The translations under genes and the position numbers were made by a program. From Sedimenticola sp. (GTDB lineage Bacteria > Pseudomonadota > Gammaproteobacteria > Chromatiales > Chromatiaceae): 5,263 nt of DNA. A model generated the notes under the pieces. It was given only the letters and a program-made list of their open reading frames with translations, was not told the origin of the DNA and ran no database searches. The stretch covers positions 1 to 5,263 of the forward strand of contig JAUUYI010000177.1 in assembly GCA_030590525.1 (NCBI GenBank), read 5' to 3'. Below are positions 1-5,263 of this stretch, piece by piece (the first letter of the stretch is position 1; each line of letters starts with the position of its first letter).

Positions 1-123
1 GGATAAAAAGAACCCTCGCTTAATGACTTTTCTCATCAATATTCCAAACCATATTTCAATCTGGTTCATCCATGACGCATGTTTGGGTGTGTAGTGAAAA
101 ACGATACGCTTGTCCTTATTGCT
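1..123 (-). mobile_element. IS630-family transposase, C-terminal fragment (5'-truncated, runs off window edge)
   Basis: Translating the minus strand from 120 down to 1 gives the C-terminal catalytic region of an IS630-type DDE transposase. The peptide includes KRIVFHYTPKHASW, then MNQIEIWFGILMRKVIKRG. The motif SWMNQIEIWF is the family signature around the third acidic residue of the catalytic triad, and that Glu codon is at 57-55. The N-terminal helix-turn-helix domain and the first two catalytic Asp residues are absent, because upstream the frame passes directly into unrelated LuxR-type sequence. The element is therefore 5'-truncated and cannot be an active transposase. The frame is open at base 1, so the natural C-terminus and the IS right end, if present, lie outside the window. 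The fragment is AT-rich (45 of 120 bases G+C by hand count) compared with 114 of 180 in the next 180 bases, which supports a foreign origin and places the junction near 120-130. The family assignment is confident; the exact IS name is not known to me. Confidence 0.85.
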
Positions 124-306
124 CAGAGCTCGAACAACCGCCTCACGGCGGGAGCTGACACCGGGGGTACGAAAGGGATGTTTCAGGCGCGCCTTGACGG
201 TCGCCGGAGAGATCGATAGCCGGGTCGCGATCTCCCTGTTCCGCAGCCTCCGTGTCGGAAGATTCAGGAGATCGAGCTTACGAACGGTGAGAGGCCTGGC
301 CCCCAT
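124..306 (-). pseudogene. LuxR/MalT-type helix-turn-helix regulator fragment, fused in frame to the transposase fragment
   Basis: The minus-strand frame opening at ATG 306-304 reads as a LuxR-type C-terminal DNA-binding domain: PLTVRKLDLLNL, then NREIATRLSISPATVKARLK, then GVSSRREAVVRAL. These match the family pattern LTxRExxVLxLL / NKEIAxxLxISxxTVKxHLxxIFxKLxV / RREAVxxA that is typical of MalT-like and related response regulators. The signal-receiving or ATP-binding N-terminal part is absent. Several normally constant positions are altered: the usual E of LTxRE is K, the usual H after TVKx is R, and the IFRKLGV-like stretch reads PFRTPGV, which suggests relaxed selection. The normal end (a few residues after RREAVxxA) is replaced by the IS630 sequence without a stop. 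The start codon has only a weak AGG two bases upstream and lies 10 bases after the adaptor stop, so independent translation is doubtful. I read it as an orphan domain fragment, probably a relic. I cannot tell whether it once regulated the adjacent pump. Confidence 0.72.
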
Positions 307-316
307 AGCCTGACAG

Positions 317-1510
317 CTATGAGGATATTTTTTTCGAAGGCGTCTTTTCCTTGGAACTGTCTGGCTTGACAATGGTAACGGTCACATCCTGTTTTACCTT
401 CTGCACTCCCTGCACGATCACTTTTTCGCCTTTCTTGAGACCTTCCTTGACGATCCAGTAGTGCTTGAAAGCCCCGCCGATGGTCACCTTGCGGTGATCG
501 ACCTTATTGTCATCCCCGACCACATAGACGTGCATCCCCGCCTGACTCTGGATCAGGGCGGGCTGGGGGATCAGCAGGGTATCGGGTTGGTGGCCCACGG
601 TCAGTGTCAGTGGGACATACTGGCCGGTAATCAGGGCGGCGTCTAACCCTTCCTTGTGGGGGTTGGAGATGACGACGCGTGCCTCCATGGTGTCCGTGGA
701 CGGATTCACCCTGGCACTGACGTAGTCCAGGGTCCCCTGGTTGGCGTACTCGCTGCCGTCCGGCAATTTGATGCTCGCCGTGATCTGATCCCGCGGCAAT
801 CCCAGGCCCTTGCGCTCTAACTTCTGCACTGTATAGCTCTGGGCACGGCTGGCGTTGAATACCGCGTAGATGGGATCCACCTGCACCAGGGTGGTCATCA
901 CGTCCTGGTCTTTCCGGACCAGCTGACCGACATTGATCCGGGTCTGCTGGATACGCCCGGTCAGCGGTGCTGAGATATGGGTGTAGCCCAGGTTGATCTT
1001 TGCGGTGTCGATATCAGCCCGGTCTGCATCGATGGATGCCTTGACCTCGGCCAGATGGGCGAGGGCTTTTTCTTTGTCTTCCACCGAGCCCGCCCCGGCT
1101 TTGGCCAACCGGGTGTAGCGTGCCGCCTCGCTCTTCCAGAGCTTTACGCTGGCCTGGTCCTTCTTCAGCGCGGCCTCAGCCGCATCGAGCCGTGCCTGGA
1201 ACGGCTTGGGGTCGATCAGGTACAGCGGGACGCCGGCCTGCACGTAATCCCCTTCGGTGAAATAACGCGCTTCGATATAGCCGGATACTTTGGGGATCAC
1301 GTCCACTTTCTTGAGCGCTTTTATGGTCGCGCTGAACTGCATGGTAATGGGTATCTTCTGCTCCACCACCTCGGCCACCTGGACCTCGGGCGGTGGTGGT
1401 GCGGCGGTTTTCGGCTGCTGCTTGTCACAGGCGGCCAGCAGCAGGGTTGCACAGAGGCTGAGGGCTATAACCTGCCTGTGTGTCGGTTTTTTCAGCGGCA
1501 TATTGTGCAT
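317..1510 (-). CDS. RND efflux pump periplasmic adaptor (membrane fusion protein, AcrA/MexA/MexE type), lipoprotein
   Basis: This 397-residue protein is the adaptor that bridges an RND inner-membrane pump and an outer-membrane TolC-like channel. A signal peptide ends in a lipobox (LLAAC), giving lipidated Cys28. Asp29 at +2 is the usual inner-membrane retention signal, so the protein should be anchored in the inner membrane facing the periplasm. After a Pro-rich linker (residues 37-41) come the first lipoyl half (about 71-101), an alpha-helical hairpin (about 102-173), the second lipoyl half (about 174-206, LGYTHISAPLTGRI), a beta-barrel (about 207-305) and a membrane-proximal domain (about 306-383). 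The hairpin carries the RxxRLxxxGxxS tip pattern (R131, R134, L135, S142) that contacts the outer-membrane channel in this family. The tail is Lys/Ser-rich. Start: the ATG at 1510 has AGGA seven bases upstream; the in-frame ATG at 1501 would be 16 bases away and is less likely. The gene starts 14 bases after the RND permease stop, so the two are almost surely cotranscribed. Length and domains are normal and the gene looks intact. Substrates cannot be read from the sequence. Confidence 0.95.
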   Translation of the reverse strand: MHNMPLKKPTHRQVIALSLCATLLLAACDKQQPKTAAPPPPEVQVAEVVEQKIPITMQFSATIKALKKVDVIPKVSGYIEARYFTEGDYVQAGVPLYLIDPKPFQARLDAAEAALKKDQASVKLWKSEAARYTRLAKAGAGSVEDKEKALAHLAEVKASIDADRADIDTAKINLGYTHISAPLTGRIQQTRINVGQLVRKDQDVMTTLVQVDPIYAVFNASRAQSYTVQKLERKGLGLPRDQITASIKLPDGSEYANQGTLDYVSARVNPSTDTMEARVVISNPHKEGLDAALITGQYVPLTLTVGHQPDTLLIPQPALIQSQAGMHVYVVGDDNKVDHRKVTIGGAFKHYWIVKEGLKKGEKVIVQGVQKVKQDVTVTIVKPDSSKEKTPSKKISS

Positions 1511-1517
1511 ATCTCAA

Positions 1518-1521
1518 TCCT
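1518..1521 (-). promoter_or_regulatory. Ribosome binding site of the adaptor gene
   Basis: AGGA on the minus strand lies seven bases before ATG 1510-1508, inside the 14-base gap after the permease TAA. It decides between the two nearby in-frame ATG codons in favour of 1510, because the ATG at 1501 would have a 16-base spacing. The close spacing to the upstream stop also fits reinitiation or coupled translation of pump and adaptor, although that is inferred. Confidence 0.7.
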
Positions 1522-1524
1522 GGA

Positions 1525-4500
1525 TTAAGACTCGGCCTGGGGCTGAGCCTGGGTATCCGTTGGGGTAATTTCGGCCTTCCTTTCCCTGAACTTTTCGATC
1601 ACCACGTAGAACACCGGTACGTAGACGATCATTATGGTGGCGAAGGCCAGGCCGCCGACCACCGCGGTGCCCAGGGACTGACGGCTGCCGGCGCCGGCGC
1701 CGGTGGCAATCACCAGCGGCATCAGGCCGACAACGAAGGCGATGGCGGTCATCAGAATCGGTCGAAGCCGCAGGCGCGCCGCGGTCATGGCGGCATCCAG
1801 GATGCTCTTGCCCTGCTCGTGCTGTTCCTTGGCGAACTCCACAATGAGAATGGCGTTCTTGGCCACCAGGCCGATCAGCATCACCAGACCGATCTGCCCG
1901 TATACGTCCAGCGGCATGTCACGCAGGTACAGCGTACCCAGGGCGCCCAGCAGGCCGAGCGGGATGGAGAGCAGGATCATGACCGGCATCAGCCAGCTCT
2001 CGTACAGCGCGGAAAGCACCAGGAACACGAACACCAGCGACAGGCCAAAGATCAGCGGCGCAATGTTGCCGGCTTTCAACTGCTGGTAAGTGAGCCCCGT
2101 CCACTCGTAGCCGAAACCCTCCGGCAGGTCGGTTACCGCCAGTTCCTGCATGGCCTGGATGGCTTGCCCGGTGCTGAAACCCGGTGCATTCGTACCCTGA
2201 ACGGCAACCGATTTGTACTCGTTGTAATGGGAGATGATGAACGGGCCGACGATTGGTTTTATCTTGATGAAGGCGTCGAGCCGGATCATCTCGCCCGTCT
2301 TGTTTCTCACCTGCAGGCGGCCGATATCGCTGACCTCATCCCTGGCCTCTTTCTCGGCCTGCAGATAGACCCGGTAGACCCGCCCGTAGCGATTGAACTC
2401 GTTGACGTACAGCGAACCCATATTGAGCTGCAGGGTGTCGAAGATGTCGGTAAGGGAGACGCCCCGTGTCTTGGCCTTGACCCGGTCGATCTCCAGAAAA
2501 CGTTTTGGTGCCTCAGCATTGAAAGTCGTATAGACACCGGTCAACTCAGGGCGTTTCCGCGCCTGTTCGATGAAATTATTCGCCACTTTGGTCAGTGCCT
2601 CGATCCCCTGGCCGTTCAGATCCTGGATCTCGAAGGTGAAGCCGCCGGTGGAGCCCAGCCCGGGAATCGATGGCGCGTTGACGACCAGGATCCGCGCCTC
2701 AGAGATCTTGTCGGCCTTGGCCTGCAGGCTGCTGATGATCGCTTGCAGCTGGGTGTCGGGTGTCTTGCGCTCATCCCAGGGCTTGAGTATGACGAATGCA
2801 ACGCCGGAGAAGGTCTGTTTGAGGGCGTCGATGATGTTGTAGCCCGTGAGCTCGACCGACGCCGCCACACCGGGTGTCTTATGCGCCAGCTTGGAAATCT
2901 TTGACATCACCGCCTTGGTGCGCTCCACCGTCGCCCCCTCGGGCAGGCTTACCACCAGCATCACATAGCCCTGGTCCTCCGCGGGGACGAAACCCGTGGG
3001 CACGGTGTCGAACATGACCACCATCAGTGCGACCAGGCCGGCAAAGCTCAACAGGGTCAGCACCCAGACCCGGGAGAGCCCCTTGACACTGGAGGCGTAG
3101 CCGTTGGCCAGGCCATCGAAGGCGGTATTGAAGGCGCGGAAGAAGGCATTCTTTTTGCCGCTTGACGGGCGCAGAAGCACCGCGCTGAGGGCGGGGCTCA
3201 GGGTCAGGGAGTTGAAGCCCGAGAGAAACACCGCGATAGCAATGGTCAGGGAAAACTGATTATACAACTGGCCGGTCATGCCGGGGATGAAGGAGACCGG
3301 CACGAACACCGCGATCAGCACCAGGGTGGTGGCAATGATCGGGCCACGCACCTCGGCGATCGCCTCCCGCGTCACCTGCTGGATATCGGTTGCGCCTTCA
3401 TCCAGTTTGCGCATGACGTTTTCCACCACCACGATGGCGTCGTCCACCACCAGCGCCACGGCCAGTACCAGGCCCAGCAGGCTGAGGATGTTGATGGAGA
3501 AGCCCAGCGCTGCCATAAAGATGAAGGTGCCGATCAGTGACACCGGGACCGCGATCACCGGGATCAGGGTGGCTCGCCAGTCCTGCAGAAAGATGAAGAC
3601 AACAAAAATGACCAGGGCAACCGCCTCGAACAGGGTGACAATGACCTCGTGTACCGAGTCTTTGATGAACACTGTGGTGTCATAGTTGATAGACCATTCC
3701 ACGTCCTCGGGAAAATCCCTGGCCAGCCGGTTCATGGTCTCGCGCACCGAATTCGCGATGTCCAGGCCGTTGGCGGTGGCCAGCTGCGAAATTATCTGAA
3801 AGGAGGTGGGCTTGCCATTGAGTTCGGCGTCCCAATCATACTCCTCCGCGCCCAGCTCCACCCGGCCCACATCCTTGATGCGCACCACCGAGCCATCAGG
3901 CAGCGCGCGTACCACGATATCCTCGAACTGGGAGACCTGATCCAGCCGGCCCAGGGTGCTGAGCTGGAACTGGAAGGCCTGTCCCTCGGGTGCCGGTGCC
4001 TGCCCCACCTTGCCGGCCGCGACCGGCTGATTCTGCTCCTTGACGGCATCCGCCACGTCGCTGCCGGTGATCCCCAGGTTACTCAGCCTGGCGGGGTCCA
4101 GCCAGATGCGCATGGCATACTTGTTCAAACCATCATTACTCACTGTCGCCACGCCGGGGATGCGCAACAGTGGATCGGTGATGTGGATATCCGCGTAGTT
4201 CTTTAGAAAGGCCCCATCGTGGGTGCCGTTGGGGGAGGTCAGGTTGACCCCCAGCAGCATATTGCTCGAGTACTTGGTGATGGTTATGCCAACCTGATTC
4301 ACCTCGGGCGGGAGTTCCGACGTCGCCTGATTGCTGCGGGTGAGGGCCTCCACCTGGCCGATGTCCTGATCGAAACCCACCTCGAAGGTAAGGTTGATGA
4401 TCGAATCCCCGTTGTCGGTGCTGCTGGAGGACATGTAGATCATGCCGGCGGCGCCGTTGAGTTTCTCTTCCAGCGGCATGGTCACCGTGTTCTCCACCAC

Positions 4501-4662
4501 GTCGGAACCGGCGCCGATGTATTGGGTAGAGACCTGTATCTGCGGCGGCACCAGCGGTGGAAACTGGGCGATCGGCAGGGTCAGCATGGCGACCGCGCCA
4601 GCCAGAACCATCATCAGGGCGATGGCGGAGGCAAAGATGGGGCGGGTAATAAAAAAATTCAC
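1525..4662 (-). CDS. RND multidrug efflux transporter, HAE1 family (AcrB/MexB/MexF type)
   Basis: This is a full-length 1045-residue inner-membrane proton/substrate antiporter of the hydrophobe/amphiphile RND family. It begins [11 protein letters not shown], the standard first helix, and has the expected two-fold layout: TM1 (about 9-29), a large periplasmic porter/docking loop, TM2-6 (about 340-497), TM7 near 533-552, a second periplasmic loop, and TM8-12 (about 868-1022). The proton-relay residues are present: D407 and D408 in TM4 ([14 protein letters not shown]), K935 in TM10 ([15 protein letters not shown]) and R967 ([10 protein letters not shown]). The family [13 protein letters not shown] stretch is at 992-1004. 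Features such as [10 protein letters not shown], the [20 protein letters not shown] region and WTGLTYQQ are closer to MexF/OqxB-type pumps than to AcrB. Most of the AcrB phenylalanine-pocket positions are not Phe here. The start is GTG at 4662, supported by AGGA nine bases upstream and by the family N-terminus. The gene is first in a two-gene operon with the adaptor downstream. I see no frameshift or missing key residue. The exact drug or solvent spectrum is unknown. Confidence 0.96.
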   Translation of the reverse strand: MNFFITRPIFASAIALMMVLAGAVAMLTLPIAQFPPLVPPQIQVSTQYIGAGSDVVENTVTMPLEEKLNGAAGMIYMSSSSTDNGDSIINLTFEVGFDQDIGQVEALTRSNQATSELPPEVNQVGITITKYSSNMLLGVNLTSPNGTHDGAFLKNYADIHITDPLLRIPGVATVSNDGLNKYAMRIWLDPARLSNLGITGSDVADAVKEQNQPVAAGKVGQAPAPEGQAFQFQLSTLGRLDQVSQFEDIVVRALPDGSVVRIKDVGRVELGAEEYDWDAELNGKPTSFQIISQLATANGLDIANSVRETMNRLARDFPEDVEWSINYDTTVFIKDSVHEVIVTLFEAVALVIFVVFIFLQDWRATLIPVIAVPVSLIGTFIFMAALGFSINILSLLGLVLAVALVVDDAIVVVENVMRKLDEGATDIQQVTREAIAEVRGPIIATTLVLIAVFVPVSFIPGMTGQLYNQFSLTIAIAVFLSGFNSLTLSPALSAVLLRPSSGKKNAFFRAFNTAFDGLANGYASSVKGLSRVWVLTLLSFAGLVALMVVMFDTVPTGFVPAEDQGYVMLVVSLPEGATVERTKAVMSKISKLAHKTPGVAASVELTGYNIIDALKQTFSGVAFVILKPWDERKTPDTQLQAIISSLQAKADKISEARILVVNAPSIPGLGSTGGFTFEIQDLNGQGIEALTKVANNFIEQARKRPELTGVYTTFNAEAPKRFLEIDRVKAKTRGVSLTDIFDTLQLNMGSLYVNEFNRYGRVYRVYLQAEKEARDEVSDIGRLQVRNKTGEMIRLDAFIKIKPIVGPFIISHYNEYKSVAVQGTNAPGFSTGQAIQAMQELAVTDLPEGFGYEWTGLTYQQLKAGNIAPLIFGLSLVFVFLVLSALYESWLMPVMILLSIPLGLLGALGTLYLRDMPLDVYGQIGLVMLIGLVAKNAILIVEFAKEQHEQGKSILDAAMTAARLRLRPILMTAIAFVVGLMPLVIATGAGAGSRQSLGTAVVGGLAFATIMIVYVPVFYVVIEKFRERKAEITPTDTQAQPQAES

Positions 4663-4850
4663 GGGTTTCGTTCCTGCGCCTTGGGCAGCGGTGCCATTTC
4701 GGATAGGATCTTAACGGTACAGATCCGGCAAGTCGAGCGACTCGTTGCTGTAATCCGGAGCAGTATATCCGCTTCTCTATTTCTCGCTCGGGTGAATTCA
4801 GGGGGAGATGGGCACCCAGCTAAACCTATGCTTCGATACTGAGAAAGTTT
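4663..4850. other. Presumed promoter/5' leader region of the efflux operon; no gene seen
   Basis: I find no gene in this stretch on either strand. It must hold the leader of the minus-strand efflux operon and probably its promoter. The best -10-like hexamer on the minus strand is TATACT at 4767-4762, but there is no good -35 at 16-18 bases, so a promoter call is weak and any promoter may need an activator or lie further upstream. Two symmetric elements could be operator parts. One is AGTCG-AG-CGACT at 4731-4742 (5-base arms, 2-base gap). The other is CGAGCGA at 4734-4740 facing TCGCTCG at 4784-4790, which together bracket the TATACT. No attenuator or riboswitch fold was recognised. Confidence 0.35.
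4672..4675 (-). promoter_or_regulatory. Ribosome binding site of the RND permease gene (supports GTG start)
   Basis: AGGA (extended AGGAA) on the minus strand is nine bases (eight from the extended form) before GTG 4662-4660. Together with the conserved family N-terminus NFFITRPIF, this fixes the start at the GTG. No in-frame ATG would give a better-supported beginning. Confidence 0.65.
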
Positions 4851-5078
4851 CTGTTTACCCCGTAATCCGGGGATAGTTTACCTGTTTCGCGAGTCTTAAA
4901 GATGAGACAGGGTCGCTTTCTGGCTTGAAAAGCACCAAATGAATGGAAAAAACTGAAAGAAAGATCAGCTAACCCACGGATTAAAGCCCATCAGTTACGC
5001 GGTTTTAAAGATGTTTATAAAATTAAACTTCGATCGTAAGCTCCCAGTTAACCCCGTCGAGAGGCCCTGTTTACCCCG
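4851..5078. repeat. 12-base direct repeat pair (CTGTTTACCCCG) bracketing the toxin relic
   Basis: CTGTTTACCCCG occurs at 4851-4862 and again at 5067-5078. Each copy runs into a short G/C inverted repeat: CCCCG-taatc-CGGGG at 4858-4872, and CCCC-ggct-GGGG at 5074-5085. The core GTTTACC also occurs at 4876-4882, 23 bases after the first copy, and a related AGTTAACCCCG is at 5046-5056. GTAATCCGG at 4862-4870 recurs at 4750-4758. The relE-like relic lies between the two 12-mers. This could be IS-end or MITE remnants, or binding sites; the sequence does not decide, and I do not recognise a named element. Confidence 0.45.
4902..5039 (+). pseudogene. Decayed RelE-family toxin gene (relic)
   Basis: The plus-strand frame 4929-5039 reads KAPNEWKKLKERSANPRI followed by KAHQLRGF and KDVYKIKLRS, then TAA. 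This matches the RelE toxin family: the ALKEWxKL first helix, then the (N/S)PRIxAxxLRGxxDxYKIKLRS core. RelE is a ribosome-dependent mRNA interferase usually paired with antitoxin RelB. Three defects are visible. An in-frame TGA lies at 4926-4928 after a possible original ATG at 4902. About a dozen residues normally between EWKKL and the KKKLxERLxNPR region are missing, as though two similar Lys-Lys-Leu stretches had recombined. The gene also stops right after KLRS, losing the GYRLVY strand and the C-terminal half with the catalytic Arg/Tyr residues (R61, R81, Y87 in E. coli RelE), while the two lysines of YKIK remain. It cannot be functional. It is AT-rich (43 of 120 bases G+C over 4921-5040, hand count). 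No relB remnant was recognised nearby. The core is confident; the exact 5' limit is a guess. Confidence 0.75.
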
Positions 5079-5136
5079 GCTGGGGGACGCCGTGACCCCA
5101 ACTGACGTTTCTACGGGCATTTTTCGTTCGCCAACT

Positions 5137-5159
5137 AAAAAGGGGGCCGAAGCCCCCTT
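5137..5159 (-). terminator. Intrinsic terminator of pnp with C(UUCG)G tetraloop
   Basis: On the minus strand, AAGGGGGC-TTCG-GCCCCCTT runs into TTT, giving an eight-pair stem (six of them G-C, the last two A-T pairs overlapping the T-tract), the very stable UUCG loop closed by C-G, and a five-T run at 5141-5137. It begins 23 bases after the pnp stop and is correctly oriented to end that transcript. This separates pnp from the efflux operon transcriptionally. The complementary plus-strand hairpin is followed by CCTC rather than T's, so it would not terminate plus-strand transcripts well. Confidence 0.92.
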
Positions 5160-5182
5160 CCTCATCCAGCCGTTTATAAGGC

Positions 5183-5263
5183 TCAGGCCTCGTCTTTTGC
5201 TATTGCCTTCATGCTGAGCCGAACCCGGCCCTGCTTATCCACTTCCAGCACCTTGACCTTGAC
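5183..5263 (-). CDS. pnp: Polynucleotide phosphorylase, C-terminal end (partial)
   Basis: Only the last 26 codons and the TGA stop are inside the window; the gene enters from the right edge. The peptide VKVKVLEVDKQGRVRLSMK is the last strands of the C-terminal S1 RNA-binding domain as found in polynucleotide phosphorylase, the phosphorolytic 3'-5' exoribonuclease that can associate with the RNase E degradosome. The DxQGRxRLSxK pattern favours PNPase over other S1 proteins such as ribosomal S1 or Tex, which usually lack the QGR spacing. The tail after the S1 domain is only about six residues (IAKDEA), clearly shorter than the roughly 20-residue acidic/Pro-Ala tail of the E. coli enzyme. A strong intrinsic terminator follows directly. 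With so little sequence, another S1-domain protein is not fully excluded. Confidence 0.85.
   Translation of the reverse strand, partial: VKVKVLEVDKQGRVRLSMKAIAKDEA

Noticed and set aside
110..313. Plus-strand 67-codon frame over the regulator fragment
   Set aside because: The opposite strand gives a clear LuxR-type helix-turn-helix match, while this frame gives only low-complexity Arg/Ser-rich sequence.
304..334. Inverted repeat 304-321 followed on the plus strand by a run of seven T's (328-334), as a terminator
   Set aside because: The T-run begins seven bases after the stem and points along the plus strand, where no gene ends. On the minus strand there is no T-tract after the stem, so it would not terminate the efflux operon.
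1480..2904. Long plus-strand open frame (474 codons) opposite the permease gene
   Set aside because: It lies antisense to a clearly real RND gene with full family motifs. Its translation is rich in His, Gln, Gly and Asp and has no recognisable domain, which is typical of a mirror frame in GC-rich DNA.
4659..4697. Possible 12-codon leader peptide whose TGA overlaps the pump GTG (GTGA)
   Set aside because: There is no Shine-Dalgarno before its ATG at 4697, and the pump has its own well-placed AGGA. The overlap is likely chance.
3649..4842. Two further plus-strand open frames (185 and 207 codons) opposite the permease
   Set aside because: They are shadows of the same coding strand, with no family motifs. 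The second runs into the pump leader without any supporting ribosome binding site.
4885..5013. Imperfect repeat TTTCGCGAGTCTTAAAGATG / TTACGCGGTTTTAAAGATG about 110 bases apart, suggesting a tandem array
   Set aside because: The second copy is coding sequence of the RelE core (LRGFKD) and the first is in a different frame. The rest of the supposed 110-base unit does not align convincingly.
4851..5100. Integron attC-like site or CRISPR-like repeats
   Set aside because: The GTTTACC and GTTAACC motifs do not fit the attC RYYYAAC/GTTRRRY core pairs, and the repeats are too few and too irregularly spaced for a CRISPR array.
5011..5217. Plus-strand 68-codon frame across the pnp terminator
   Set aside because: It crosses an intrinsic terminator and the antisense of the pnp end, starts inside the relE relic in another frame, and shows no similarity that I recognise.

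Overview
The window looks like a piece of a GC-rich (about 60% by eye in the coding parts) proteobacterial chromosome, most likely from a gammaproteobacterium. This is an inference from the end of a polynucleotide phosphorylase gene, an HAE1-type RND efflux pump resembling MexF/OqxB, and the overall codon usage. No 16S rRNA or other taxonomic marker is present. Everything intact lies on the minus strand.

Reading the minus strand 5'->3' (from high to low coordinates): 5263-5183 encodes the last 26 residues of PNPase (pnp), followed by a textbook C(UUCG)G hairpin terminator at 5159-5137. The 5136-4663 gap is not simple spacer. It holds an AT-rich, decayed relE-type toxin relic on the plus strand (about 4902-5039), bracketed by two copies of a 12-base direct repeat (4851-4862 and 5067-5078), and then the presumed promoter region of the efflux operon. 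Next come a complete RND inner-membrane transporter (4662-1525, GTG start) and, 14 bases further on, a complete lipoprotein membrane-fusion (periplasmic adaptor) subunit (1510-317). The two genes form a two-gene operon in the less usual order permease then adaptor, and no TolC-type outer-membrane channel gene is in the window.

The low-coordinate edge (306-1) is a junction of two broken genes in one reading frame. A LuxR/MalT-type helix-turn-helix fragment (about 306-124, 63% GC over 121-300 by hand count) runs straight into the C-terminal part of an IS630-family transposase (about 123-1, 38% GC over 1-120), with no stop between them. The transposase continues off the window edge.

Functionally, the pump pair would take substrates from the inner-membrane outer leaflet or periplasm, using the proton gradient, and pass them through the adaptor to an outer-membrane channel encoded elsewhere. 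The gene debris on both sides of the operon (toxin relic upstream, regulator and IS fragments downstream) suggests it sits in a locus that has been rearranged repeatedly. I do not see a convincing new biological system here. The items most worth a second look are the regulator-transposase chimera and the toxin relic flanked by repeats.
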